Below are positions 1 to 8,139 of a stretch of 64,000 bases of DNA, piece by piece. Position 1 is the stretch's first letter; each line of letters begins with the position of its first letter. The position numbers and the translations under genes were made by a program. This DNA comes from Nonlabens sp. Ci31 (GTDB taxonomy: Bacteria; Bacteroidota; Bacteroidia; Flavobacteriales; Flavobacteriaceae): positions 3,676,083 to 3,740,082 of the forward strand of contig NZ_CP043633.1 in the NCBI RefSeq assembly GCF_012974865.1. Direction: 5' to 3'. The notes below the pieces were generated by a model, which searched no databases, was not told the DNA's origin, and was given only the letters and a program-made list of their open reading frames with translations.

Positions 1-1
1 C

Positions 2-298
2 TTTGAACGTTTAAAAGAAGAGACCCGTCTTTTATTCTCTCATGAAACTATCTATTTCAATACTGCAAACGACCTTACTTCTTCCAAAAAACTAAAAGAG
101 CAAACTAAAAATATTAACAACACCATAGCGCAGTTATCAGACATTCAAATAGCCGAAGGTCAAAGACAAATGCACGTAGGAAGAAAAGCCATGGAATCTA
201 TTGATTTATTAACTCAATTGGAAATATGGATCATGATCGTTCTAGGTGTATTGATACAATTTGTGATTCTTTACAGTCCTAAGAAGGAGAGTGAGTAA
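2..298 (+). CDS. C-terminal part of a membrane-anchored protein (partial)
   Basis: An open frame runs in from the left edge and stops with TAA at 296-298, giving about 98 visible residues. The first ~70 residues are charged and helical-looking, rich in Lys, Gln and Glu, and could form a coiled coil. They are followed by one hydrophobic segment (about residues 74-92, starting near LEIWIMIVLGVLIQF) and a short charged tail, so the C-terminus looks like a single membrane anchor. I do not recognise the family, and the start lies outside the window. The next gene begins after an unremarkable 180-bp gap that contains a short tandem repeat of AAAACTATG near 382-402. Confidence 0.6.
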   Translation, partial: FERLKEETRLLFSHETIYFNTANDLTSSKKLKEQTKNINNTIAQLSDIQIAEGQRQMHVGRKAMESIDLLTQLEIWIMIVLGVLIQFVILYSPKKESE

Positions 299-468
299 TT
301 GATGGCAACCTGTTGATTATTAGTTATAATAAGCATATTACAAGTCATCATCCCTGCCCAATCTGCTTTATGTAGCGATCAAAACTATGAAAACTATGAA
401 AACTGGTAAAGCATCATTAAACATGAGATTTTTAAGAGATATCAGTTACATTTGAGTTCATATAACCA

Positions 469-1188
469 GTTCTACACCGTTTGAAAAAAACATTCGTTAT
501 ATCATTAATATCAGTTCTGATTTTATTTAGTTCCTGTAAAAAGAACGATAAAAGTTCAGGGAAAAAAGCGAATGAAAAAACTGAAATTATTAAAGAACAA
601 CAATTTTATTTTGATTGTAAAAAACAAATGATAAACGGAGTTGAATTCGAGGCTTGTATTCAAAGACCAGGAAATTTTTTTATAAAAAGTTCTGACGGTA
701 AAATAATTTATAGTGACAAAGACAATCCTTTTGATTTTGAATTTTCAGATTTTAATGGAGATGGATATTCTGATATTAGGATGAATTATGTTTCTAACAC
801 ACCTGGAATTAAGCAATTACTTCTGTTTGATATACAATCAAATGAATTCAAAGAAGTTAAAACATTTAATAAATTTCCGAATTCTATAAGAATTGAGGAA
901 ACAAATTTTTATTACTCGTATTATGGAAGTGGATGTGCCGATAATGATTGGAAAAGTGAATTATATAAATTAAACGGAACAGAAATAACCGTGTTAGGGA
1001 AAATAAAAGGATCAGGCTGTTTAGAAAATGATACAACCGGAATTTACATATACCAAGTAAATGGGAACACTGAAAAATTATTAAATTACACCAAAAGAGA
1101 ACAAAGTTATTGGAAAGAAAAATATGAATTTATAAAAGAATATTGGACAGAAAATAAAAACCAATTCGAATAAAAAACGGTGTAGAAC
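469..1188. repeat. 14-bp inverted repeat bracketing a lipoprotein gene
   Basis: GTTCTACACCGTTT at 469-482 is exactly complementary to AAACGGTGTAGAAC at 1175-1188. The two arms lie directly against the start and stop of the lipoprotein gene at 481-1173, so the gene and its repeats form a compact cassette-like unit. Accessory genes of Bacteroidetes are often separated by short sequences of the 'cggtgt...aac' type, but I cannot assign this to a named element. The arms could also pair across the transcript. Confidence 0.6.
481..1173 (+). CDS. Putative lipoprotein with a DxNGDGxxD motif
   Basis: The 230-residue product starts at a TTG and opens with a lipoprotein signal: MKK, a hydrophobic stretch, then LFSSC with the lipidation Cys at residue 19. 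It is therefore probably anchored on the outer or inner membrane facing the periplasm. A DFNGDGYSD motif at about residues 90-98 resembles the calcium-binding loop of FG-GAP/VCBS-type repeats, as found in XAC2610-like proteins. Two later cysteines (in GSGCADND and GSGCLEND) could form a disulfide. The gene is very AT-rich and tightly enclosed by an inverted repeat, suggesting it was acquired as a unit. No function can be assigned. An ATG alternative near the start is not visible, so the TTG start is the best available. Confidence 0.6.
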   Translation: MKKTFVISLISVLILFSSCKKNDKSSGKKANEKTEIIKEQQFYFDCKKQMINGVEFEACIQRPGNFFIKSSDGKIIYSDKDNPFDFEFSDFNGDGYSDIRMNYVSNTPGIKQLLLFDIQSNEFKEVKTFNKFPNSIRIEETNFYYSYYGSGCADNDWKSELYKLNGTEITVLGKIKGSGCLENDTTGIYIYQVNGNTEKLLNYTKREQSYWKEKYEFIKEYWTENKNQFE

Positions 1189-1195
1189 AACGTTT

Positions 1196-1614
1196 AAAAA
1201 TAATAGGGCAATTGTCGCTTAACCCAATGGTAAAGGCGCTTTTGTAAGGTCGCCAAATTTTAAATTTGGCTTATTGATAAAGAAAAGACCTGCCGGCAGT
1301 TAATAAGAAAAAATAAAAAATTTGGATTGTGTTTAATCGAAAATAATTTTATAGTTTGCTCGCTACTAAACATATACAGAGAGGTTGAGCTAATGCGGAA
1401 ATCTTATTAAAATTGAACATTTGAACTAAAAAAGCCAACGCACAAACAGCACATTTATTTTTTCCAAACGCACCATCCAATCTAAAAATTAAAAGAGCTG
1501 TTTCTGCCTTTGCGCCTGAGCAAGATTATCGACAAAAGAATGTGAACAAAAAAAATACGAATTGTAGAAGTAGAAGATATCTTTTTTAAATTGTAGGGTT
1601 GAATTTGGAACGAA
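1196..1614. other. Non-coding accessory spacer containing module copy A
   Basis: I see no convincing gene in this 419-bp stretch. Positions 1251-1342 contain a module also found, diverged, at 4512-4610: an AT-rich 'ccaaatttt..' lead, AAAGACCTGCCGGCAG with a 10-bp palindrome (CTGCCGGCAG, 1290-1299), 'taataag', an A-rich run, then a 'ttgtgtttaatcga' tail. The two copies bracket the decayed restriction-modification locus. The short minus-strand open frame at 1482-1670 shows no sign of being a gene. Confidence 0.5.
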
Positions 1615-2823
1615 ATGATAAAAGAAAGAATTGATATAGACAACATTGACGGACAGCTATTTGAAATCAAAATAGTCGGGCCAGAGAACTCTAAACCAGC
1701 ATCTTTTACGCATTATTTGCACAATCATAAAAATGGAGTTTCACAATTTTACAAAAAAGATGCACTTGCATTTGTCAAAGAAATTCTTATTAAAGAATAT
1801 CCAAAAGACGAAATAACGAATAAAATAGCGGAAGAGGCTCTTCAATATTTGATTTTTGATCTCCATAAAACTGTTCCATTTCCCGCACCTGATAAACCTA
1901 AATTCAAATTTATTGACCTTTTTGCAGGAATTGGCGGATTTCGTTTGGCATTCCAAAATCTTGAAGGAAAATGTGTTTTCACAAGCGAATGGGACAAATA
2001 TTCAAAACAAACCTACAAAGCCAACTTTGGCGAAATTCCTTTTGGAGATATAACTAAACCAAAGACAAAAAGTTACATTCCAGATAACTTTGATGTGCTT
2101 TGCGCAGGTTTTCCGTGTCAAGCATTTTCGATTGCTGGAAGACGTGGCGGATTTGAAGATACTCGCGGAACACTATTTTTTGATGTTGCCGAAATTATTA
2201 AAAAGAAAAGACCAAAAGCAATTTTCCTTGAAAATGTAAAAGGCCTTCGTAATCACGATAAAGGAAAAACATTAGCTACTATCTTAAACGTACTTAGGGA
2301 AGATTTAGATTATTATGTTCCTGAACCACAAATACTAAATGCAAAAGAGTTTGGCGTTCCTCAAAATCGTGAGCGGATTTTCATTGTTGGTTTCCGAAAA
2401 GATTTAGGAATAACGGATTTCCAATATCCCGAACCTACAAACAAAGACGCAGTTTTAGATGATATTTTGGAACAAGAAGAGGTTTCAGTAAAATATTATT
2501 TATCAACAACTTACGTTCAGACTTTAAAAAATCACCGAGCAAGACACGAAAGCAAGGGAAACGGATTTGGTTATCAAATTATAGCAAATGATGGAACTGC
2601 TAATGCAGTCGTTTGTGGAGGAATGGGAAGAGAACGAAATTTAGTTTTAGATGATAGACTCACAAATTTTGTTCCTGTAACTCATATTACTGGAGAAGTC
2701 AATCGTGAAGGAATTAGAAAGATGACACCAAGAGAATGGGCAAGACTTCAAGGATTTCCAGACAATTTTAAAATCGTAGTTTCAGACTGTTTTGACCCCT
2801 ATAAAACAAGAGTATTCTTTTAA
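1615..2823 (+). pseudogene. C5-cytosine DNA methyltransferase, C-terminus lost to an IS insertion
   Basis: The product is a type II C5-cytosine methyltransferase that would transfer a methyl group from S-adenosylmethionine to cytosine. After an N-terminal extension, motif I (FIDLFAGIGGFR) starts near residue 101. The catalytic PCQ loop has Cys168, motif VI is ENV at 206-208, and motif VIII is QNRER at 250-254. A variable target-recognition region follows, then TPREWARLQGFPDNF near 370-385. Native sequence ends at about Asp391, because the IS3-family inverted repeat begins at 2789; the last ~11 residues of the 402-residue frame come from the IS. Motif X (GNSV), which closes the SAM pocket, is missing, so the enzyme is probably inactive. 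With the endonuclease remnant at 4106-4339 it looks like an HpaII-type (CCGG) system, but the specificity is inferred. Confidence 0.85.
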
Positions 2824-2838
2824 ATTTCGTTAGTTAAA

Positions 2839-3684
2839 TTATGCGGTTAATTTATTCATTAAAATTAAGTGTTTGTCAGTGTTCCATTTTTCCATTGGTG
2901 TTATTCTTCCTAATAGTCCGTGAAGTCTTTCGTTGTTGTAAAATAGAACATATTCTTTAAGGATTTTCTCTATTTCTCCAAAGGTTCTATATTCAAATCT
3001 CTGAAAAACTTCTTTCTTTAAAATTCCGTGATAAGCCTCTATGTGAGCATTTTCTTCTGGTGTTGCTATATGTGTAAACTCTTGACTTACTCCTATAAGT
3101 CCTAGATATTCTCTTACATTCTTGGCAATAAATTGACTTCCATTATCACTTCTAATCACTACATTATTAGGGTATTGATAGTTCATAAATAAGTCAGACA
3201 GCAATGTTATCACTTGAGCTTGTTTAATTGAAAAAGCAAAAAGGTCTATTAATATTCTTCGCGTATGAACATCTATTACAGATAGTAAATAAGCATTTTT
3301 ACCCGCACTAGGAATCCAAACCATCTTTATGTCCATTTCTAAACAATCAAAGGGTTTTGTAGTCTTTACTTTTCTGAATTTAACAAACTTGCGCCCAGAA
3401 CCGCTCCTGTCAATGCGGTCTTCTAACTTCAATAGGTTCGCTTCTTTCATTATTCTGTACAGCTTTTTATGGTTAATTACATAACCATCTCGTGTCAAAT
3501 AAGCAGTCATTAATCTGTAGCCACAATCTATAAAAGGATGACTTAGTATGGTCTTTACAGACTCCATAACAGAATCCTGAGTAACTAATCCATTCTTATT
3601 ATGATACGTAAATTCACTTGGCTTATTTCCTTTTCTCCCAAAGCTTGGTCTGCGATAATAACTGCTGTGAACCATTCCTACCAT
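2839..3684 (-). CDS. IS3-family transposase OrfB (DDE integrase core)
   Basis: This frame encodes the catalytic half of the transposase. After an HTH_21-like N-terminal region, an rve-type integrase core shows the three acidic residues in DIKMVWIP, IRSDNGSQF and EENAHIEAYHG, the usual DDE spacing. The internal ATG at 3684 is not the likely native start. The same frame is open upstream to a run of nine A on the coding strand, where a -1 shift from OrfA would produce the OrfAB fusion. The bridging peptide includes DVRSKKDLVDTFFNTYKISK. No frameshift or stop breaks the core, so the element may still be active. Confidence 0.9.
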   Translation of the reverse strand: MVGMVHSSYYRRPSFGRKGNKPSEFTYHNKNGLVTQDSVMESVKTILSHPFIDCGYRLMTAYLTRDGYVINHKKLYRIMKEANLLKLEDRIDRSGSGRKFVKFRKVKTTKPFDCLEMDIKMVWIPSAGKNAYLLSVIDVHTRRILIDLFAFSIKQAQVITLLSDLFMNYQYPNNVVIRSDNGSQFIAKNVREYLGLIGVSQEFTHIATPEENAHIEAYHGILKKEVFQRFEYRTFGEIEKILKEYVLFYNNERLHGLLGRITPMEKWNTDKHLILMNKLTA

Positions 3685-3734
3685 ATTGATTATGCTAGTT
3701 TTACTGATTTTATATGTGTTAAAAAAAGTATCTA

Positions 3735-4046
3735 CTAAATCTTTCTTGGATCGGACGTCCCAAACTTTTTTTTTAAAAGTTCTCGCTGGACTTCCAGCTC
3801 AATCTCTTTGTTGCTTAAAAGCTTACGAAGTATTCTATTTTCCTCTTCTGATTGCTTTAACTCTTTACTACGCGTGTCATAGGTCACTTTTAAGCCTGCT
3901 TCGCCTTGGGTATCATATTTCTTCTTCCAACTATAAAAAGTTCCCGTACTAACCTTGTATTTACGACAGGTTTCAACGATTCCTATTTCTTCAGATGTGG
4001 ATAGAATTTTTAACTTTTCTTCTAAACTCCATTTCTTGTATTTCAT
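3735..4046 (-). CDS. IS3-family transposase OrfA (helix-turn-helix)
   Basis: The 103-residue product has an HTH_Tnp_1 domain (starting KYKKWSLEEKLKIL, with the recognition region CRKYKVSTGTFYSWKKKY) followed by a leucine-zipper-like coiled coil (EENRILRKLLSNKEIELEVQ). This matches OrfA of IS3/IS150-type elements, which binds the terminal repeats and dimerises. It terminates shortly after the A9 slippery run, so most ribosomes make OrfA and a fraction shift into OrfB. It lies just inside the right-hand inverted repeat. Confidence 0.9.
   Translation of the reverse strand: MKYKKWSLEEKLKILSTSEEIGIVETCRKYKVSTGTFYSWKKKYDTQGEAGLKVTYDTRSKELKQSEEENRILRKLLSNKEIELEVQRELLKKKFGTSDPRKI
3766..3774 (-). promoter_or_regulatory. 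Slippery run for programmed -1 frameshifting (OrfA to OrfB)
   Basis: Nine consecutive A on the coding strand, followed by G, are read in the OrfA frame as TTA AAA AAA AAG. A slip of -1 here enters a frame that is open straight through to OrfB, while the zero frame stops at 3735. This is the standard way IS3 elements make the OrfAB transposase. The call rests on reading frames only. Confidence 0.7.
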
Positions 4047-4105
4047 ATCTCAAAGGTATTAATTGAAATTTAAAATATCGCTCCGAACTTATTGGGGGCT
4101 AAACT

Positions 4106-4339
4106 ACATCGCAAGTTTGGACAGGGAAATATGATGCGACAGGTGGATATTTGATTGTAAAAGAAAATGGCGATGTTCTTTGCTACCATATTTATAACAG
4201 AAACGAATTTGAGGACTATTTGCTTAATAATACCAAACTCGATACTGCAAGTTCATCGAGACACAGATTTGGGAAAGTTTATAAAAAAGATAATCAATTG
4301 TATTTCAAATTGAATTTACAAATCAGGTTCACGAAATAG
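4106..4339 (+). pseudogene. 3' remnant of an HpaII-like restriction endonuclease gene
   Basis: Immediately after the IS right end an open frame continues for about 77 codons to a TAG. It reads through VWTGKYDATGGYLIVKENG, LCYHIYNRNEFEDYLLNNTK, SSRHRFGKVY and ends LNLQIRF. I recognise this as resembling the C-terminus of HpaII-family type II restriction endonucleases; that is from memory and not a search. There is no start codon before the IS, so the 5' part of the gene has been deleted. The adjacent truncated C5 methyltransferase supports a restriction-modification origin. With both genes broken the locus should be inactive. Confidence 0.65.
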
Positions 4340-4819
4340 CTAACGCGTGAGCCATACACATTTCCAGTTGCGCCAGCCAACGCGCCGCCAAAACTGTAAA
4401 GGAGTATATCTCTGCCAAAGCTAGCAAGTTTACGGAAAAGCACTAAGGAAAAAACGTGTATAGCTATTAACTAAGTAGTTGTTTAATACAAGTTAAGGTG
4501 TATTTACGAGTCCACCAAATTTTTTGAATTTAGCTTATTGAGAAAAAAGACCTACCTGCCGGCAGGTAGGTAATAAGTAAAATTTTTAAATTGGGCTTGT
4601 GTTCAACCGAATGGAAGTCGCATTTTTCCGCCCTACTATTCTTATACAAATCCGTTGTCTATATAAAATGTCAAGCATGAAAAGTCATAAAAACTGGCAG
4701 AAATACCTTTATGACTTTATATTAAATCATTGAGCGCCTAAGGTTTCATTTTCAGCCTATAGGTATGCAGCAGTGACTATATCTTTTTAGCTTTGAAAGC
4801 CTTTATCCTCAACCGCTTT
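4340..4819. other. Non-coding spacer with module copy B and inverted repeats
   Basis: No gene is visible. The stretch begins with GC-richer sequence (about 4340-4400, 'gccagccaacgcgccgcc') of a kind I associate with intergenic repeats of Bacteroidetes accessory regions. Positions 4512-4610 are a diverged copy of the module at 1251-1342. Its centre has grown into a 22-bp perfect palindrome at 4550-4571. A further inverted repeat lies at 4681-4718, with 11-bp arms (AAAGTCATAAA and its complement) around a 16-bp loop. The DUF389 gene ends at 4820. Confidence 0.5.
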
Positions 4820-6280
4820 TTATTTAACCGGATCAACAGCTGAAGCCCCACCAATCTTCATTTCATTGATGGTTACTTGATCAGATTGGAGTCGGTAACG
4901 CAGCCAGTTGGTCATACGCGTTTTTACTTCTAAGCGGTTTTTAATGGGTAAAGTACTGTCGTTAAAAATGATATTATAAACAGCTGTGGTATCTGTCTGC
5001 TGTGTGATAAAATCCTTATTTACAGAGGGAGCATAACTCATACTAGCTATTTGTGGATAATTCAACCGCACCTCTTCACTTAAAATATCAAAATCTTTAC
5101 TCTTCTCATTAAGACTCCTCAATTGATCTTCCAGCGCTTTGATGTGTATGTCCTTATCCTGAATAAGTCGCAGCTTATCAATCAATTCTTCTTGCACTAC
5201 TTCTACACCTTCATTAGACGCCATAGGCATAGAACTGCCTTGGTAGAAACGTACACTACTTGATTCTAAGTGCTCTGTTTGTTTAAATTTCTTGCGCCAT
5301 TGCTCTACAATAAGCTCTGGTACTGGTGCCCCTAACATCACTACATCCAGTATTTGTGTATCCTTATCCCATTCATCGTTAGGTCGCATACCTTCATATT
5401 GAACAATGTCTTTAACAAAAGAGCTTGCAGCACTTCGCATTACTTGATCTTGATACAATTGATAAAACAACCATACGGATGGCAATAAAACTAAAAAACC
5501 TATCAATGAAGCTAATCGAGAAACGCGCTTGCGCTTTGCTTGATTGGCATATTTCACCATAGGAAACCGGAGTAACTTACATACTAAAAAAGTAGCCAAA
5601 GCAATAAAAACAGCATTGATACAAAACAAGTACATCGCACCACCAAAATAGGTCCACTGACCGGTTGCAATCCCATAACCTGCCGTACATAAAGGAGGCA
5701 TTAATGCCGTAGCAATAGCCACACCAGCAATAGCGTTAGAAATAGTTCCTTTTTTAGCTTTAGCAACAATAAGTGCGAGTCCCCCAAAAATAGCTATCAA
5801 CACATCCAGAATCGTAGGATAGGTTCGAGCAGCTAACTCATCTGTAATCTCTTTCATAGGAGAGATAAAAAAGTACAATGTTGCCGTAAGCAAGGACAGT
5901 CCTACCATGACGCCTAGGTTGATCAATGAACGACGCAACATCGTAGCATCATTAATTGCGGTTCCTAATCCCATACCAACTATAGGCCCCATAAGTGGCG
6001 AGATCAACATGGCTCCTATCACAACCGCAGTAGAGTCTGCATTTAACCCTATGGAAGCTACAAAAATCGAGAATATAAGAATCCACGCATTATGACCTTG
6101 AAAAGAGATGTCTTTTCTCACCGCTTCAATAGTCTCGTCACGGTCAGAATCTTCTCTAATGTCTAATAGATCATGCAAAAACGACATGATATTTTCCCAA
6201 ATACCGCTAATGCGTTGTTGGTTTGAATCCAGATTATTCTCTGCTGAAGACTGCTGGCTTTGTGATTCTTGTGGCTCCAT
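4820..6280 (-). CDS. DUF389 (TIGR00341-type) multi-pass membrane protein
   Basis: The 486-residue product has a hydrophilic N-terminus (1-65), a core of about six or seven membrane segments (about 66-285) and a long soluble C-terminal part. Conserved DUF389 signatures are GAMLISPLMGPIVGMG and IATALMPPLC. The C-terminal half contains a predicted coiled coil near 355-395. The family is widespread but its biochemical role is not established. Its ATG overlaps the TAA of the upstream manC gene by one base (TAATG), indicating translational coupling in a three-gene run SprT-like, manC, DUF389. No clear terminator follows. Confidence 0.85.
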   Translation of the reverse strand: MEPQESQSQQSSAENNLDSNQQRISGIWENIMSFLHDLLDIREDSDRDETIEAVRKDISFQGHNAWILIFSIFVASIGLNADSTAVVIGAMLISPLMGPIVGMGLGTAINDATMLRRSLINLGVMVGLSLLTATLYFFISPMKEITDELAARTYPTILDVLIAIFGGLALIVAKAKKGTISNAIAGVAIATALMPPLCTAGYGIATGQWTYFGGAMYLFCINAVFIALATFLVCKLLRFPMVKYANQAKRKRVSRLASLIGFLVLLPSVWLFYQLYQDQVMRSAASSFVKDIVQYEGMRPNDEWDKDTQILDVVMLGAPVPELIVEQWRKKFKQTEHLESSSVRFYQGSSMPMASNEGVEVVQEELIDKLRLIQDKDIHIKALEDQLRSLNEKSKDFDILSEEVRLNYPQIASMSYAPSVNKDFITQQTDTTAVYNIIFNDSTLPIKNRLEVKTRMTNWLRYRLQSDQVTINEMKIGGASAVDPVK

Positions 6281-7359
6281 TATCCTATTTCATTACCGTA
6301 TTTATCCATAGCTGCATTGCGTATTTCTTTAATTTCTTGTTCGGCAGTTTTAGGAATAATCATCAATACATCATCTTGATCTATAATAATATAGTCTTCC
6401 ATTCCTTGCAAGATGACTTTTTTTCCGGCAGCTGTTCGTACCATATTCCCATGTGAATAGATAGACGTAAGGCTGGCATTGATAACAGCATTTGCGTCTT
6501 CGTTTTTATCGAGTTTGTCATAGAGTGATCCCCAAGTCCCTAAATCGTTCCAGGAGAATCGTGCTGGCAGTACAAAAACAGCATCGCTTTTTTCCATGAT
6601 CGCATAATCCACCGATATATTCTCGACATTCGGATAGTTCTCTTCCAGCCATTGGGTTTCCTTATCTGTGTTGAAAACCGATAAGCCATTATTAAATAAG
6701 GAAATTAATTGAGGTTGCGCTTTCGCGAAAGCGGATACCACGCCAGCTACATTCCATATAAAAATCCCTGCATTCCATAAAAAATTACCTGCAGCAATAA
6801 ATTCCTGCGCCGTTTTTAAATCTGGCTTTTCTCTAAATTGAGATACTTTTTTGATCTGGTTTTCTTCCTTGTTGTATTCAATATACCCATAACCCGTATT
6901 AGGTGAAGTAGGCTGAATACCAAGGGTCATTAATGCTTGTGGATGCGCTGCACAGAAATCAAAAGCAGTAGCGAGGTCTTCATTAAAAATATCTTGTTCA
7001 GCGATGTAGTGATCACTTGGAGCGACGATCATGCTGGCCTCTGGATTCATTTTTTGAATCTTTAAAGCTGCCAGTAAAATACAAGGCGCTGTATTGCGCA
7101 TAGCAGGCTCTGCAACAATATTGCTGAAATCCATTTCTGGAAGTTGCTCCTTTACAAGGTCTACATAAGCGTCGTTAGTGAGTACCAGAATATGTTGTGA
7201 AGGAATTTGTTGCTGTAACCGGTCAAAGGTCATTTGCAACAAAGACTTCCCCATACCTAGCATGTCGTGAAACTGCTTGGGAAAAGCTTGCTTACTTACA
7301 GGCCAAAAACGAGAACCGACGCCACCGGCCATAATTACGGCATATTTATTATTACTCAT
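6280..7359 (-). CDS. manC: Mannose-1-phosphate guanylyltransferase
   Basis: This cytosolic enzyme makes GDP-mannose from mannose 1-phosphate and GTP, feeding glycan and exopolysaccharide synthesis. The nucleotidyltransferase signature MAGGVGSRFWPVSK lies at the N-terminus, and the family's APSDH and FREKPD motifs are present. At about 359 residues it is the short form without the phosphomannose-isomerase domain of bifunctional ManC/AlgA. The start at 7359 is preferred over an upstream in-frame ATG at 7428. It gives the normal family N-terminus, and its ATG overlaps the upstream TGA (ATGA), typical of coupling. The gene contains an in-frame copy of the CGCTTTCGCGAAAGCG palindrome (6718-6733, encoding AFAKA). 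Confidence 0.88.
   Translation of the reverse strand: MSNNKYAVIMAGGVGSRFWPVSKQAFPKQFHDMLGMGKSLLQMTFDRLQQQIPSQHILVLTNDAYVDLVKEQLPEMDFSNIVAEPAMRNTAPCILLAALKIQKMNPEASMIVAPSDHYIAEQDIFNEDLATAFDFCAAHPQALMTLGIQPTSPNTGYGYIEYNKEENQIKKVSQFREKPDLKTAQEFIAAGNFLWNAGIFIWNVAGVVSAFAKAQPQLISLFNNGLSVFNTDKETQWLEENYPNVENISVDYAIMEKSDAVFVLPARFSWNDLGTWGSLYDKLDKNEDANAVINASLTSIYSHGNMVRTAAGKKVILQGMEDYIIIDQDDVLMIIPKTAEQEIKEIRNAAMDKYGNEIG
6718..6733. repeat. Genome palindrome copy 1 (in manC)
   Basis: Exact CGCTTTCGCGAAAGCG, in frame, encoding AFAKA. Confidence 0.95.
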
Positions 7360-7952
7360 ATCTTTAAAACTTCTACTTGCGCATTGGGCTGAAAAAGGTA
7401 CACCTTTCCAGAGCTTATCTCTACACAACGGTAGCGCTTGCGCAACTTGTTTCCTTTTTGAAATTTCTTACCGCTAGGCCCTAAAAATATACTGCCTTGC
7501 TGCAGTTCAAATATATAGCTTTTATCAGTTTCTGGGTCGTAAGATTTTAAAGCAACACTCATCATGGCATCGGTATCGCTACTGGCTTTAGGGTTTTTAA
7601 AATGTCGCGCTAAAATGGGCAGCAAATCGTTGGGAAATATATCTGGACGCAAAAAGGGCAACATAAGCTGTTGAAAGGTGTGTTTCCACTCTACTCCGTG
7701 AGGTTTGATAAGGCGCCCATATTTTTGAAAGGCCACTAAATGAGCTATTTCATGGACAAGAGTAATTAAGAACCTGTAGGTGTTGAGATTTGCGTTTATG
7801 GTAATCGCATGGGAACCATCAGGGTTTTTACGGTAATCACCGTGTCTGGTCTTGCGCTCATCTACAATTTTGAGGTGTACGTGATACTGCTCCAGTAGTG
7901 CCGTTAATGGCGCCACAGCAAGATGTGGTAAATACTTATCTAAAACACTCAT
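7356..7952 (-). CDS. SprT-like zinc metalloprotease-family protein
   Basis: The 198-residue product carries the SprT signature HEIAH (within TLVHEIAHLVAFQKYG, about residues 66-81), a zinc-binding and catalytic motif. It is preceded by the family's N-terminal ARTRHGDYR-like segment, here KTRHGDYRKNPDG. The C-terminal part is rich in basic residues and aromatic strands but lacks the CxxC zinc-ribbon pairs of some SprT proteins. SprT-like proteins are related to the DNA-protein crosslink protease Spartan; the bacterial function is not settled. It is the first gene of the run with manC and DUF389. The 187 bp upstream separates it from the divergent LOG gene. Confidence 0.8.
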   Translation of the reverse strand: MSVLDKYLPHLAVAPLTALLEQYHVHLKIVDERKTRHGDYRKNPDGSHAITINANLNTYRFLITLVHEIAHLVAFQKYGRLIKPHGVEWKHTFQQLMLPFLRPDIFPNDLLPILARHFKNPKASSDTDAMMSVALKSYDPETDKSYIFELQQGSIFLGPSGKKFQKGNKLRKRYRCVEISSGKVYLFQPNAQVEVLKI

Positions 7953-8139
7953 AAATACTGATAAAATTCTACTGTTGCGATATTAAAAATAATTAGAGAA
8001 GTAACACCTGTTTTGAGCTATAATTATTAATTAAAAATCAAATAAACTCATTAATTATAGATGCTTTGTCAGTATGTTTGTTAGTCCGTCAACCAAATTA
8101 TAGATTTTTAATATTACTAGTAAAACTTAAAGAATTAAA

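Larger units (their letters stand above)
2789..4104 (-). mobile_element. IS3-family insertion sequence, about 1.32 kb
   Basis: The element carries the two overlapping frames typical of IS3 (orfA 3735-4046 and orfB 2839-3684, both minus). Imperfect terminal inverted repeats are visible: GTTTTGACCCCTATAA at 2789-2804 against the complement of 4089-4104 (GTTTAGCCCCCAATAA), 13 of 16 identical. The true ends may lie one to four bases further out. No target-site duplication is obvious. The left flank is methyltransferase sequence and the right flank is the 3' end of an endonuclease gene. The intervening DNA has therefore been deleted, as often happens next to an active IS. Confidence 0.85.

Noticed and set aside
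1..4700. A classical integron array (attC sites with integrase)
   Set aside because: No integron integrase is present and the flanking repeats lack recognisable attC core sites; only a cassette-like layout can be claimed.
7360..7428. Longer N-terminus for manC
   Set aside because: It would overlap the SprT-like gene by 73 bp and precede the normal family start; the ATGA overlap at 7356-7359 is typical.
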